NCBI RefSeq assembly: GCF_902459665.1
Contig: NZ_CABPSL010000001.1
Coordinates: forward strand, 248,001 to 312,000
Length of the DNA: 64,000 nucleotides
Reading direction: 5' to 3'
From: Pandoraea cepalis
GTDB lineage: Bacteria > Pseudomonadota > Gammaproteobacteria > Burkholderiales > Burkholderiaceae
Shown here: one piece after another, positions 1-9,246 of the stretch
Layout of the letters: each line of letters starts with the position of its first letter
Position numbering within the stretch: the first letter of the stretch is position 1
Notes under the pieces: model-generated
Seen by the model: the letters and a program-made list of their open reading frames with translations, nothing else
What the model was told of the DNA's origin: nothing
Database searches by the model: none
Made by a program: the position numbers and the translations under genes

Positions 1-543
1 GTGTTGCAGACCCTCGCCGCCATGCTCGAGACGCCCAAGGGCGAAAAGATCACCACGGCCGCGCTCGCCGCGCGTCTCGACGTTTCCGAAGCGGCGCTCT
101 ATCGCCACTTCGCGAGCAAGGCCCAGATGTTCGAGGGTCTGATCGAGTTCATCGAACAGACCATCTTCGGTTTGATCAACCAGATCTCCGCGCAGGATCA
201 GGACGGCGTGACGCAAGCACGCGCCATCGTGCTGATGCTGCTCGGGTTCGCAGAGAAGAACCCCGGCATGACGCGCGTGCTGACCGGCGAAGCGCTGGTC
301 GGCGAACACGAGCGCTTGCAGGAGCGCATGAACCAGTTGCTCGACCGCATCGAGGCCTCGCTGCGCCAGGTGTTGCGTCTGGCGTGTGCACAGGGCACGC
401 TGCCGGAGACGTTCGATGCCAACTCGCGCGCCAACCTGCTCGTGTCTTACGTGCTCGGCCGCTGGCATCGCTTCGCCAAGAGCGGCTTCAAGCGCTCGCC
501 GGTCGAGGGGGCCGAGCCCCAGATCGCCGCGCTCCTGCGCTAA
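1..543 (+). CDS. slmA: Nucleoid occlusion factor SlmA, TetR family (5' end cut by window)
   Basis: The product is a TetR-type DNA-binding protein that in Escherichia coli binds chromosomal SlmA sites and blocks FtsZ ring assembly over the nucleoid. The visible 180 residues begin at the segment matching about residue 16 of E. coli SlmA, so the first codons lie left of the window and the GTG at base 1 is not a convincing start. The helix-turn-helix is seen at about residues 18-38 (AALAARLDVSEAALYRHF), followed by a phenylalanine-rich stretch typical of SlmA (FEGLIEFIEQTIF) and an all-helical C-terminal domain. The gene ends in TAA and is followed by the metX leader. SlmA is favoured over a generic TetR regulator because similarity to the E. 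coli protein runs through the C-terminal domain as well. Confidence 0.85.
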   Translation: MLQTLAAMLETPKGEKITTAALAARLDVSEAALYRHFASKAQMFEGLIEFIEQTIFGLINQISAQDQDGVTQARAIVLMLLGFAEKNPGMTRVLTGEALVGEHERLQERMNQLLDRIEASLRQVLRLACAQGTLPETFDANSRANLLVSYVLGRWHRFAKSGFKRSPVEGAEPQIAALLR

Positions 544-577
544 GATCCCGGGTCTGCGCCGACGGCCCGGATTACGT

Positions 578-583
578 TATACT
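578..583 (+). promoter_or_regulatory. metX: Possible -10 element for the metX leader transcript
   Basis: A TATACT hexamer lies in the slmA-metX gap, about 55 bases upstream of the riboswitch-like fold. No good -35 hexamer is present at 17 bp. If used, it would give a leader of about 265 nucleotides that contains the whole SAM-II-like element. Confidence 0.3.
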
Positions 584-638
584 TTTGCTTCCCGCGCCGA
601 GGCCGACGTACGTTTGACCGGCTTTGACGCGATGATTG

Positions 639-736
639 GCGCGCCGATTTGGTGACTCGCTTGCGGGCGCGCGAATGACTCTGACAGGGGGCTTCCCGGC
701 AGAGGGCATTCATTAAAAATGCGGCTAAAGAGGTCG
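639..736 (+). promoter_or_regulatory. metX: SAM-II-like riboswitch with an inserted hairpin, upstream of metX
   Basis: The stretch has the layout of a SAM-II (SAM-alpha) aptamer. P1 is formed by 639-645 (GCGCGCC) and 666-672 (GGCGCGC). The loop between them, 646-665, starts with the conserved GATTT and ends in TTGCG. The 3' tail at 712-734 carries AAAAATGCGGCTAAAGAGG, close to the SAM-II tail AAATGTAGCTAAAAAGG. The tail GAGGTC (729-734) can pair with GACTC in the loop, as the SAM-II pseudoknot requires. Unlike the minimal aptamer, a hairpin (GAATG 673-677 with CATTC 707-711, then CTCTG 679-683 with CAGAG 700-704) sits between P1 and the tail. A GC-rich dyad at 735-746 followed by TTTTT at 753-757 is the only expression platform I can see, and its polarity is unclear. 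The start codon is about 120 bases downstream. Confidence 0.7.
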
Positions 737-854
737 TGCGCGCACGCCGCCGTTTTTCCGTCGACCCCTTTTCCCGCACAGAACGCTTCAGGACGCCGTC
801 CGTCGACCCTTGTCGACTGGGGCGCTGGCCCCGGCATGTTTCGGAAAGGGAGTT

Positions 855-2032
<1,178 letters not shown>

Positions 2033-2036
<4 letters not shown>

Positions 2037-2695
2037 GTCAGTCCACGGTACCGGTGAACAGCGCCCAGGCGGCGGCGCTCGCGGCGTCGCGCGGCCGCAT
2101 TGCGGCGTCGCTGGCCGAGCGGCCCGATTTCCGGGTGATCGCGCGATGGATCGAACCGTCGTCGCAGGTGCTCGACCTCGGGTGCAGCGACGGCTCGCTG
2201 CTGCGTTTGCTGATCGACGAACTTGATGTGAGTGGTTACGGCGTGGAGATCGACGACGCCGGCGTGCTGGCCTCGGCGCAGCGCGGCATCAACGTCATCC
2301 AGCAAAACATGGAAGACGGGCTGAAGCTCTTTGAGGATCAGAGCTTCGATACGGTCATTCTGTCGCAGACCTTGCAGACCCTTCACCGCACGGCGGACAT
2401 TCTGCGCGAGACCGTGCGGGTCGGCCGCGAAGCGATCGTGTCGTTCCCGAATTTTGGCTATTGGCCGCACCGGCTGTCGGTGTTGCAGGGACGCATGCCG
2501 GTGTCGAAGAGCCTGCCGTTCCAGTGGCATAACACGCCGAACGTGCGCGTGCTGACCATCAAGGACTTCGAGGCGTTGGCCCCGGACGTCGGTGTGCAGA
2601 TTCTCGATCGGGCCGTGCTGCATAACGGGCGACTCGTGTCCGTGGGCGCGAACTGGCGTGGTAGTCTTGCGGTCTATCGCGTCAAGCGTTCCTGA
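2033..2695 (+). CDS. metW: Methionine biosynthesis protein MetW
   Basis: This 220-residue class I methyltransferase-fold protein is the usual partner encoded right after metX in beta- and gammaproteobacteria, where it is thought to be needed for MetX activity. The glycine-rich nucleotide-binding motif is [12 protein letters not shown] at residues 46-57, followed by [11 protein letters not shown], matching the motif that follows in SAM-binding folds. A conserved [10 protein letters not shown] segment near the middle is characteristic of the MetW family. ATG 2033 overlaps the metX stop, and GGAGG lies about 10 bases before it inside the metX end. No own promoter is visible, so expression should follow metX. 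Whether it binds SAM or methylates anything cannot be read from sequence. Confidence 0.9.
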
Positions 2696-2801
2696 ACCGA
2701 CGGCAGCTAACGGGGCAGCGAAGCGCCGGGCCCCTGGCGGGTGAAGGCAAAGGGGGCCGGGTGCCGTGCACCGCGGGCGGCTGGCCCCAACTGTCCTTTC
2801 C

Positions 2802-4097
2802 ATGACCGATTCGCTGCCGCCCGACGACGGGCGCGTCTTCCACCCCACGCGGATGCTCATCTGCGTGATTCTCGGTTTCACCTCCGGCTTGCCGCTGTTC
2901 ATCCTGCTCAACCTGGTGCAGGCGTGGCTGCGCAGCGAGCACGTGGACCTCAAGGCCATCGGCCTGTTCGCCCTCATCCAGTTTCCGTACACGTGGAAGT
3001 TCCTGTGGGCGCCGCTCATGGATCGCTTCGCGCCCAACGTGTTCGGATGGAAGCCGGGACGGCGACGCGGCTGGATGTTCGTCACGCAACTGCTGGTGGC
3101 CGGTGTGGTGGCGCTCATGGGAACGTATTCGCCGCAGCGCGACCTGATGACGATTGCCGCGCTCGCGGCCGCGCTGGCGTTCTTCAGCGCCAGTCTGGAC
3201 ATTTCCCTGGATGCCTATCGGCGCGAGTTGCTGTCCGACCGCGAGCAGGGGCTCGGCACGGCGATGCACGTGAACGCCTACAAGGTGGCCGGACTCGTGC
3301 CGGGGTCGCTGGCCCTCATCATGGCCGATCATCTGCCGTGGTCGCAGGTGTTCTTCGCGACGGCGGCGTTCATGCTGCCGGGCATCGTGATGACGCTCGT
3401 CGTCAAGGAGCCGGCGATTCGCGGTACGCCGCCGAAGACGCTGCGCGAGGCGGTGGTCGAGCCGTTCCACGAGTTCGTCACGCGCGGCGGTTGGGCAAAG
3501 GCGCTGTTGGTGCTCGCGTTTATCTTTCTCTACAAGTTGGGCGATTCGATGGCGACGTCGCTGGCCACGTCGTTCTACCTGGATCTGGGATTCACGAAGA
3601 CGCAGATCGGCGTGGTCGCCAAGGCGACGAGCCTGTGGGCGAGCGTGGCGGGGGGCATCATCGGCGGGGTCTGGCTGATCAAACTCGGCATCAACCGTGG
3701 GCTATGGGTGTTCGGCGTGCTGCAACTGGTGTCGGTGCTGGGCTTCGCGTGGCTGGCGAAGGCAGGGCCGGTCGTCACGGGGCTGGGCGCGGTGATCGCC
3801 TTCGAAGCGTTCACGGCCGGGTTGGGCACGGCGGCGTTTACCGCCTACATTGCCCGTACCACCGACCCGCGTTACACGGCGACGCAGTTCGCGCTGTTCA
3901 CGAGTCTGGCGTCGGTGCCACGCACGTTCGCGAACGCGGGCACCGGGTATGTCGTCGACGGCGTGGGCTGGGTGACGTTCTTCCTCATCTGCACGGTGCT
4001 GGCCGTGCCGGGCATGCTGCTCTTGCCGAAGGTCGCCCCCTGGGGAGCCGACGATGACGACGGCGATGGCGTGCCCGCGGCAAGCGGGTCGCGCTGA
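2802..4097 (+). CDS. ampG: AmpG-family muropeptide permease (MFS)
   Basis: The product is an inner-membrane carrier of about 12 hydrophobic segments that imports GlcNAc-anhydro-MurNAc peptides for cell-wall recycling, a pathway that also sets beta-lactamase induction where AmpR is present. It has 431 residues. Early in the protein, WAPLMDRF and the downstream GRRRGWMF follow the AmpG pattern of an acidic loop with a GRRRGW motif after the second membrane segment. ATG 2802 is chosen over an upstream in-frame GTG because the protein then starts with a short soluble tail before the first membrane helix. It follows metW at about 100 bases and could be read through from metXW. The C-terminal tail is short and rich in aspartate. 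A broader acetyl-CoA/muropeptide MFS role cannot be excluded. Confidence 0.82.
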   Translation: MTDSLPPDDGRVFHPTRMLICVILGFTSGLPLFILLNLVQAWLRSEHVDLKAIGLFALIQFPYTWKFLWAPLMDRFAPNVFGWKPGRRRGWMFVTQLLVAGVVALMGTYSPQRDLMTIAALAAALAFFSASLDISLDAYRRELLSDREQGLGTAMHVNAYKVAGLVPGSLALIMADHLPWSQVFFATAAFMLPGIVMTLVVKEPAIRGTPPKTLREAVVEPFHEFVTRGGWAKALLVLAFIFLYKLGDSMATSLATSFYLDLGFTKTQIGVVAKATSLWASVAGGIIGGVWLIKLGINRGLWVFGVLQLVSVLGFAWLAKAGPVVTGLGAVIAFEAFTAGLGTAAFTAYIARTTDPRYTATQFALFTSLASVPRTFANAGTGYVVDGVGWVTFFLICTVLAVPGMLLLPKVAPWGADDDDGDGVPAASGSR

Positions 4098-4103
4098 CGC
4101 GAC

Positions 4104-4172
4104 GGGGCCGGCACCGTTCGTCGCCTTCGCTGTGATGGTATGGCTCGGGCGCGGCACGAGCGTGCCGGCCCC
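4104..4172. terminator. Large inverted repeat between convergent ampG and xth
   Basis: GGGGCCGGCAC at 4104-4114 is perfectly repeated inverted at 4162-4172, with an inner repeat GCTCG/CGAGC at 4143-4161. It fills the gap between two convergent stops and could end transcription from both sides. It lacks a T-tract on either strand, so it is not a canonical intrinsic terminator. Confidence 0.4.
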
Positions 4173-4185
4173 TTGGGCGTCTGGA

Positions 4186-4959
4186 TTACAGCGCGTGATC
4201 GTAGTCGACCGTGAGCGGCGCGTGGTCGCTGAACTTGATGTCGCGAAACACGGAGGTCGTCTTGGCTTTGCCGGCGATGCCGGGCGTGGCGATCTGGTAG
4301 TCGATGCGCCAGCCGACGTTCTTCGCATAGGCTTGTCCGCGATTGCTCCACCACGTGTATTGATCGGCGCGCGGGTCGAGCGTGCGGAAGACGTCGACAT
4401 AGCCGTGGTCGTCGAACAACTGGGTGAGCCAGGCGCGCTCTTCTGGCAGGAAGCCTGAGTTCTTCAGGTTGCCCTTCCAGTTCTTGATGTCGATTTCCTT
4501 GTGCGCGATGTTCACGTCGCCGCACAGGACGACCTCGCGTCCCGCCGCCTTGAGCGCGAGCAGATGCGGCATGAAGTCGGCCATGAAGCGGAACTTGGCG
4601 GTTTGTCGTTCCTCACCGCTCGAACCCGACGGGATGTACACCGAAATGACCGACAGGTTGCCGTAACGCACTTCGACATAGCGGCCCTCGGCATCGAACT
4701 CCGCATTGCCCCAGCCGACGACGACGTCGTCCGGCTCGCGCCGCACGTAGACGCCCGCGCCGCTGTAGCCCTTCTTCTGCGCGTAATGGAAGTGGCCCTG
4801 GTAGTCGTGGGGCGTGAGGAAGTCCGCTGTCATGTCCGGCAACTGCGCCTTGATTTCCTGCACGCACAGGATGTCGGCGTCCTGATTGCCGAACCACTCG
4901 AAAAAGCCCTTCTTGGCGGCCGATCGCACGCCGTTCAGATTCGCGGTAATGATGCGCAT
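4186..4959 (-). CDS. xth: Exodeoxyribonuclease III
   Basis: This is a 257-residue exonuclease III-type AP endonuclease that cuts DNA 5' to abasic sites in base-excision repair and has 3' phosphatase and exonuclease activity. The catalytic set of the EEP family is complete: Asn7 in ITANLNG, Glu35 in LCVQE, Asp148 and Asn150 in CGDVN, and Asp245-His246 in FSDHAPL. The start MRIITANLNG is chosen because family members begin almost exactly there; an in-frame codon 30 bases upstream adds ten residues that do not fit the fold. The gene faces ampG tail to tail. Its upstream neighbour is the LysR gene in the same direction, about 90 bases away. Length is normal for the family. Confidence 0.95.
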   Translation of the reverse strand: MRIITANLNGVRSAAKKGFFEWFGNQDADILCVQEIKAQLPDMTADFLTPHDYQGHFHYAQKKGYSGAGVYVRREPDDVVVGWGNAEFDAEGRYVEVRYGNLSVISVYIPSGSSGEERQTAKFRFMADFMPHLLALKAAGREVVLCGDVNIAHKEIDIKNWKGNLKNSGFLPEERAWLTQLFDDHGYVDVFRTLDPRADQYTWWSNRGQAYAKNVGWRIDYQIATPGIAGKAKTTSVFRDIKFSDHAPLTVDYDHAL

Positions 4960-5052
4960 GAGTGTCGATGCGCCGCGCTGACGCGGCAAGGGGAAAATGT
5001 CAGCGGCAAGGATACCGCAATCGCCAGCCGGTCGCCGGTCGACGGCCAGATG

Positions 5053-5997
5053 TCACGTCCGCCGGGCGCCGCCGGCGATGGCCGCCTTGGCCTCGCCGTC
5101 GCCGCCCGGGCCGAGCAGGTCGCGCGCGAGCGCGAGCCAGCGTCGCGCCGCGTGCGACAGATACGAGTCGCGCCGCCACGCCATCGCCAGATCCCACGGA
5201 ATCTCGGGGTCGCGCACGTTCGCGATCACGAAGCGTTTCGGGTCGAGCCGCGCGCAGAAGGGCTCGGGCAGCAAGGCGATGCCGACGCCGTTGTCCACCA
5301 TCGACGCAATGAAGTCCCACTGGCTGGAGCGTCCCGCAATCTTGGGCGTGAAGCCCGCGCGACGACATGCGGTGATGACCAGTTCGGACAAGGCAAATCC
5401 CTCGCCGTAAAAGACAAACGGTTCGTCGCGCAACTCGCCCAGACCGATGGAGGCGCGGCCTTCCCAGCGTGAATCGCGCGGTGCAATCAACCGCAACGGG
5501 TAATGGCACACGGGCAGCACGTCGAGAATCGTGGGATCGACCGGCAGCAGCACGGCGCCCAATTCGATGTCGCCGGCCAGCAACGCCTGTTCGATGGCAC
5601 GCGAGCCGGTTTCGAAGAGCTTCATCTCGATATCCGGGTAGTGCTGATGAAACGCGCCGATCACCGGGATGAACAAGTCGCCGCCGAGCGGCGGAATCCC
5701 GATCGACAATTCGCCGCGCGCGACCGTCTCGAGATCGGCCACCTCCTGCTGCAGGCGCGCGTAAGCGGCGAGCACATCCTGCCCGCGCTCGAAGACGACG
5801 CGTCCCGCATCGGTCAATTGGAGCCTGCGCCCCATGCCGCGCTCCTCGCGCAACATCAGCGGCGTACCCAACTCGTCTTCCAACGCCTTGACCATCTTGC
5901 TCACGGTCGGTTGCGTGACAAACAGCGCCTCGGCCGCCGCCGTGAAGCTCTGCTGTCGCACCACTTCCACAAATCCTCGCAACGCGCGCAGTTCCAT
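5053..5997 (-). CDS. LysR-type regulator divergent from cidAB (CidR-like)
   Basis: This 314-residue transcription factor has an N-terminal winged helix-turn-helix (residues about 3-60, with SFTAAAEALFVTQPTVSKMV) and a periplasmic-binding-protein-like effector domain. The start MELRALRG is chosen because LysR proteins begin just before the first helix; an in-frame start 69 bases earlier would add an unsupported tail. It is divergent from the cidA/cidB pair across an AT-rich gap of about 195 bases holding a perfect 15-bp palindrome. A LysR gene divergent from cidAB is the arrangement of Staphylococcus CidR, which responds to acetate and pyruvate metabolism. The role as regulator of cidAB is inferred from position; the ligand is unknown. 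Confidence 0.8.
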   Translation of the reverse strand: MELRALRGFVEVVRQQSFTAAAEALFVTQPTVSKMVKALEDELGTPLMLREERGMGRRLQLTDAGRVVFERGQDVLAAYARLQQEVADLETVARGELSIGIPPLGGDLFIPVIGAFHQHYPDIEMKLFETGSRAIEQALLAGDIELGAVLLPVDPTILDVLPVCHYPLRLIAPRDSRWEGRASIGLGELRDEPFVFYGEGFALSELVITACRRAGFTPKIAGRSSQWDFIASMVDNGVGIALLPEPFCARLDPKRFVIANVRDPEIPWDLAMAWRRDSYLSHAARRWLALARDLLGPGGDGEAKAAIAGGARRT

Positions 5998-6092
5998 TTT
6001 GGATCTCTCGTTTGCACCGCTTTGGTGCCATCGGCGGGAAAGCCCCGTCCTGTATGGCTTTCTCACGCACCATTAGGGTTAATACTTAAATT

Positions 6093-6107
6093 ATTCCAAT
6101 TTGGAAT
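6093..6107. promoter_or_regulatory. Palindrome in the LysR-cidA divergent promoter region
   Basis: ATTCCAA and TTGGAAT form a perfect 7-bp inverted repeat around one central base. It lies in the most AT-rich part of the gap, about 95 bases from the LysR start and 87 from cidA. It contains a T-N11-A pattern, so it is the best candidate for the LysR operator. Confidence 0.5.
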
Positions 6108-6193
6108 CGATTTGATAATTCTAATTCATTATATTTATGTTGCGGTGCTTCCTATACTCGGTCTCATATTGATGCCACACCCGGGAGCCCGCC

Positions 6194-6637
6194 ATGACCA
6201 AGATGATTGCCAGCCGTATGTATCGCCGTAGCAAGGGCGTGGTTGATGTGGTTTGGCAGATCGCGCTGCTCACCGGTATCTATCTGGTGGCGGATGCTGC
6301 ATCGCGTCATTTTCATCTCCCGCTGCCGGGTGGTGTACTGGGGCTGCTCGCCGTGGTGGCCCTGCTCATGAGCGGTGTGCTGAAGACGGAGAAGATCAAG
6401 CGCGGTGCCGACTGGTTTCTGGCGGAAATGATTCTCTTCTTCGTGCCGATGGTCGCGGCCGTCATGCAATACACCGATCTGCTGCGCCAAGAGGGCCTGC
6501 AATTGCTCGCCGTGATCGGCGTCGGCACGGTGCTCGTGATGGTCTCGACGGCGTTGGCGGTCGATCTGGCCTGCCGCGCCGAGCGTCATCTCAAGCGCGC
6601 CCTCGTTCGCCGTGCGCACGCGCACGACGCCCGCTGA
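6194..6637 (+). CDS. cidA: CidA/LrgA-family holin-like membrane protein
   Basis: The 147-residue protein has four hydrophobic segments (about residues 20-40, 45-60, 75-95 and 102-125) and a basic C-terminal tail, the design of CidA/LrgA proteins. In Staphylococcus these holin-like proteins modulate murein hydrolase activity and cell lysis; in Gram-negative bacteria related pairs are linked to programmed lysis or to export of pyruvate or glycolate-like metabolites. The motif LPLPGGVLGL in the second segment is strongly conserved in the family. The gene forms a pair with the lrgB-like gene 70 bases downstream, and both sit under the divergent LysR regulator. CidA and LrgA cannot be told apart with certainty; the CidR-like neighbour favours CidA. 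Confidence 0.82.
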   Translation: MTKMIASRMYRRSKGVVDVVWQIALLTGIYLVADAASRHFHLPLPGGVLGLLAVVALLMSGVLKTEKIKRGADWFLAEMILFFVPMVAAVMQYTDLLRQEGLQLLAVIGVGTVLVMVSTALAVDLACRAERHLKRALVRRAHAHDAR

Positions 6638-6707
6638 TGCGTGACGTGTGCCAAGTCGCCGCTGTCGCAGCGGCGCCCAATCCTGCTGGCGCTTGCCGGG
6701 TCTTGCC

Positions 6708-7391
6708 ATGAATCATACGGCGCTCCTGCTGCTCGTTCTCACGGTCGTCTTCTATTACGTGTCGAAGCGTCTCTATGCGCGTTTCGGCAAGGTGTGGCTC
6801 GGCCCGGCCATTCTCGCGCCGGTCCTGCTCATCGCCGTGATGGTCGGCGGCGACATTTCGTACACGACGTACATCTCAGACTCGCGCTGGCTCGTGTGGC
6901 TGCTTGGCCCGACGACGATCGCGTTTGCCGTGCCGATCTACGAACATCGCGACATCATTCGCCGGCATGCCTTTGCACTGATCGTCGGCGTTCTCGTCGC
7001 GATGGTCGTGGCCGTGGGAAGCTCCTTCGTGCTTGCCCGCCTGTTCGAGCTGCCCCCCGAGATGGCGCGCAGCCTGCTCGCCCGGTCGATTTCGACACCG
7101 TTTGCCCTTGCGGTCTCCGACAAGGTCGGCGGCTCGCGCGATCTGGTGGGGCTTTTTGTCATCATCACCGGGTTCATCGGCATGTTGCTCGGCGAGGCGC
7201 TGCTGTCGTGGCTGCCGCTGCGCACCCGCATGGCGCGCGGCGCGCCGTTCGGCGCGGGGGCGCACGGCTTCGGCACCGCCAAGGCGCGCCAGATCGGCAG
7301 CGAAGAGGGTGTCGTGGCCAGTCTCGTCATGATGATCAACGGCATCGTGATGGTCTTTGCCGCGCCGCTGCTCGCCCATCTGCCCATCTGA
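6708..7391 (+). CDS. cidB: CidB/LrgB-family membrane protein
   Basis: This 227-residue polytopic protein belongs to the LrgB family, the obligate partner of CidA/LrgA. The conserved LrgB signature is visible in the middle of the protein as LLARSISTPFALAVSDKVGG, followed by GFIGMLLGEALL and the glycine-rich GAHGFGTAKA. About seven hydrophobic segments are present. ATG 6708 (MNHTALLLL) is taken as the start because it begins directly at the first membrane helix; an in-frame upstream codon would add a charged leader of 20 residues that the family lacks. It follows cidA closely and should be cotranscribed. A GC hairpin lies just after its stop. Reported functions of plant and bacterial LrgB proteins include glycolate/glycerate and pyruvate transport; the substrate here is unknown. 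Confidence 0.83.
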   Translation: MNHTALLLLVLTVVFYYVSKRLYARFGKVWLGPAILAPVLLIAVMVGGDISYTTYISDSRWLVWLLGPTTIAFAVPIYEHRDIIRRHAFALIVGVLVAMVVAVGSSFVLARLFELPPEMARSLLARSISTPFALAVSDKVGGSRDLVGLFVIITGFIGMLLGEALLSWLPLRTRMARGAPFGAGAHGFGTAKARQIGSEEGVVASLVMMINGIVMVFAAPLLAHLPI

Positions 7392-7399
7392 CGACCGGT

Positions 7400-7418
7400 C
7401 GGCACGGGCGCCGTGCCG
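7400..7418 (+). terminator. GC hairpin after cidB
   Basis: CGGCACGG (7400-7407) and CCGTGCCG (7411-7418) form a perfect 8-bp stem with a three-base loop nine bases after the cidB stop. No T-tract follows. It probably helps separate cidAB from the ahcY leader. Confidence 0.4.
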
Positions 7419-7485
7419 CTCGCGCCTCCCCCTCGAAAAATATCCCTTCGGGCGTTGCCCTTGCCCCGACGGCGCGCATCAGTTT

Positions 7486-7494
7486 TGCTACAAT
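7486..7494 (+). promoter_or_regulatory. ahcY: Extended -10 promoter for the ahcY leader
   Basis: TGCTACAAT is an extended -10 element (TG-N-TACAAT). Transcription from it would start near 7501, exactly where the SAH riboswitch P1 stem begins. No good -35 is present, as is tolerated by extended -10 promoters. Confidence 0.55.
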
Positions 7495-7500
7495 GCCGGG

Positions 7501-7622
7501 GTCTTGAGGAGCGTTGCGACAGCCACGGTGCTGCCAGGCTCAAGATCCTTCCTATTGGCCCCGCCGGCCGCCGGTTACCTCCGGAGTGCATGGCGTGTGG
7601 GCCCCAAGAACGGCGCTCACGT
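7501..7622 (+). promoter_or_regulatory. ahcY: SAH riboswitch ahead of ahcY
   Basis: This leader matches the S-adenosylhomocysteine riboswitch known from Pseudomonas and Burkholderiales. P1 is CTTGAG 7503-7508 with CTCAAG 7539-7544. The conserved GAGGAGCGTTGC (7506-7517) and GCCAGGCTC (7533-7541) follow the family pattern, and the downstream AACGGCGCTCA (7609-7619) can close the pseudoknot with the GAGCG segment. A GC-rich insert hairpin fills 7550-7605. SAH riboswitches switch expression on when SAH accumulates, here ahead of SAH hydrolase. The ribosome site AAAGGAGG at 7646-7653 is about 25 bases downstream. Confidence 0.9.
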
Positions 7623-7657
7623 CCCAACTATCTAGTCTTTTAGAGAAAGGAGGCGTG

Positions 7658-9073
7658 ATGAACGCCGTAGTCGATTCAAAATTCTCCGATTTCCATGTTG
7701 CCGATATCAAATTGGCCGATTGGGGCCGCAAAGAGCTGACCATCGCCGAGAGCGAGATGCCGGGTCTGGTGGCCACGCGTGCCGAATTCAAGGCCAGCCA
7801 GCCGCTCAAGGGCGCGCGCATCGCCGGCTCGCTGCACATGACCATCCAGACGGGCGTGCTCATCGAGACGCTTATCGCCCTCGGTGCCGAAGTGCGCTGG
7901 GCCTCGTGCAACATCTTCTCGACGCAGGATCACGCCGCGGCGGCCATCGCCGCTGCCGGGATCCCCGTGTTCGCCTTCAAGGGTGAGTCGCTCGACGAAT
8001 ACTGGGAATACAGCCACCGCATCTTCGAATGGCCGAACGGCGAGTTCGCCAACATGATTCTCGACGACGGCGGCGACGCCACGCTGCTGCTGATTCTGGG
8101 CAGCAAGGCCGAGAAGGATCTGTCGGTTGTCGGCAACCCGACCAACGAGGAAGAAGTTGCGCTGTATGCGTCGATCAAGCGTCACATCGCCATCGATCCG
8201 CAGTGGTACAGCAAGCGTCTGGCCCAGATCCAGGGCGTGACCGAAGAAACCACCACGGGCGTGCACCGTCTGTATCAGATGGAAAAGGACGGCACGTTGC
8301 CGTTCCCGGCCATCAACGTGAACGACTCGGTCACCAAGTCGAAGTTCGACAACCTGTACGGCTGCCGCGAGTCGCTGGTCGACGGTATCAAGCGCGCGAC
8401 CGACGTGATGATCGCCGGCAAGATCGCCCTCGTGGCGGGCTACGGTGACGTGGGCAAGGGCTGCGCGCAAAGCCTGCGCGGTCTGGGCGCCACGGTGTGG
8501 GTCACGGAAATCGATCCGATCTGCGCGCTGCAGGCCGCGATGGAAGGCTACCGCGTGGTGACGATGGAATACGCCGCCGACAAGGCCGACATCTTCGTGA
8601 CGGCCACGGGCAACTTCCACGTGATCGATCACGACCACATGGCGGCCATGAAGCACCAGGCCATCGTGTGCAACATCGGTCACTTCGATTCGGAAATCAA
8701 TGTGGCGTCGACCCGCAAGTACGAGTGGGAAAACATCAAGCCGCAGGTCGATCACATCATCTTCCCGGACGGCAAGCGCATCATTCTGCTGGCGGAAGGC
8801 CGCCTCGTGAACCTGGGCTGCGCCACGGGCCACCCGTCGTTCGTGATGAGCAACTCGTTCACCAATCAGACGCTCGCGCAGATCGAATTGTTCGTGCATG
8901 GCGACAAGTACAAGAACAGCGTGTACGTGCTGCCGAAGCATTTGGACGAGAAGGTCGCGCGCCTGCACCTGGGACGTATCGGCGCCGAACTGACGGTGCT
9001 CACCGACGATCAGGCGAACTACATCAGCGTCGACAAGAACGGTCCGTTCAAGCCGGCGCATTACCGCTATTGA
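7658..9073 (+). CDS. ahcY: Adenosylhomocysteinase
   Basis: AhcY hydrolyses S-adenosylhomocysteine to homocysteine and adenosine, removing the product inhibitor of SAM-dependent methyltransferases. The 471-residue protein is full length for the bacterial form. The tightly bound NAD site is GYGDVGKG at residues 261-268. The family hallmarks [15 protein letters not shown] near the N-terminus and [12 protein letters not shown] in the C-terminal half are intact, and the protein ends in the conserved KPAHYRY that completes the active site of the neighbouring subunit. ATG 7658 follows a strong AAAGGAGG; starts further upstream would lie inside the riboswitch. Expression is expected to rise with SAH. 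A hairpin overlaps its stop codon and may limit read-through to the genes behind it. Confidence 0.97.
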   Translation: MNAVVDSKFSDFHVADIKLADWGRKELTIAESEMPGLVATRAEFKASQPLKGARIAGSLHMTIQTGVLIETLIALGAEVRWASCNIFSTQDHAAAAIAAAGIPVFAFKGESLDEYWEYSHRIFEWPNGEFANMILDDGGDATLLLILGSKAEKDLSVVGNPTNEEEVALYASIKRHIAIDPQWYSKRLAQIQGVTEETTTGVHRLYQMEKDGTLPFPAINVNDSVTKSKFDNLYGCRESLVDGIKRATDVMIAGKIALVAGYGDVGKGCAQSLRGLGATVWVTEIDPICALQAAMEGYRVVTMEYAADKADIFVTATGNFHVIDHDHMAAMKHQAIVCNIGHFDSEINVASTRKYEWENIKPQVDHIIFPDGKRIILLAEGRLVNLGCATGHPSFVMSNSFTNQTLAQIELFVHGDKYKNSVYVLPKHLDEKVARLHLGRIGAELTVLTDDQANYISVDKNGPFKPAHYRY

Positions 9074-9097
9074 TCGGTAGCGATCGCGACCGATCAA
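9070..9097 (+). promoter_or_regulatory. Hairpin overlapping the ahcY stop codon
   Basis: TTGATCGGT (9070-9078) pairs perfectly with ACCGATCAA (9089-9097) around a ten-base loop. The stem includes the ahcY TGA. No T-tract follows, so it may act as a partial terminator or an mRNA 3' stabiliser rather than a full stop. Confidence 0.4.
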
Positions 9098-9196
9098 TAA
9101 CGTGTCTTACCGACCGTCGCCGGTGCGCTGCAAGGCACGGGTGACGGGCAACGGTTTCGCGCGGCGACATCGTGCGCCGCGTTGGTTTTTGTCACT

Positions 9197-9227
9197 GCCG
9201 GTGCCGGGAGCGACCTCCCGCACCGGC
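9197..9227 (+). promoter_or_regulatory. Strong hairpin before the holin-family gene
   Basis: GCCGGTG plus CGGGAG (9197-9210, one bulged C) pairs with CTCCCG plus CACCGGC (9215-9227) around a four-base loop. It sits 20 bases before the next start codon inside the ahcY operon and could attenuate the downstream genes or protect a processed end. Confidence 0.4.
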
Positions 9228-9246
9228 CTGTCCTTCGGAGCTTGCC

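Noticed and set aside
7676-9097. Long open frame antisense to ahcY
   Set aside because: It is a shadow of a highly conserved enzyme and rich in histidine and arginine as expected from antisense reading.
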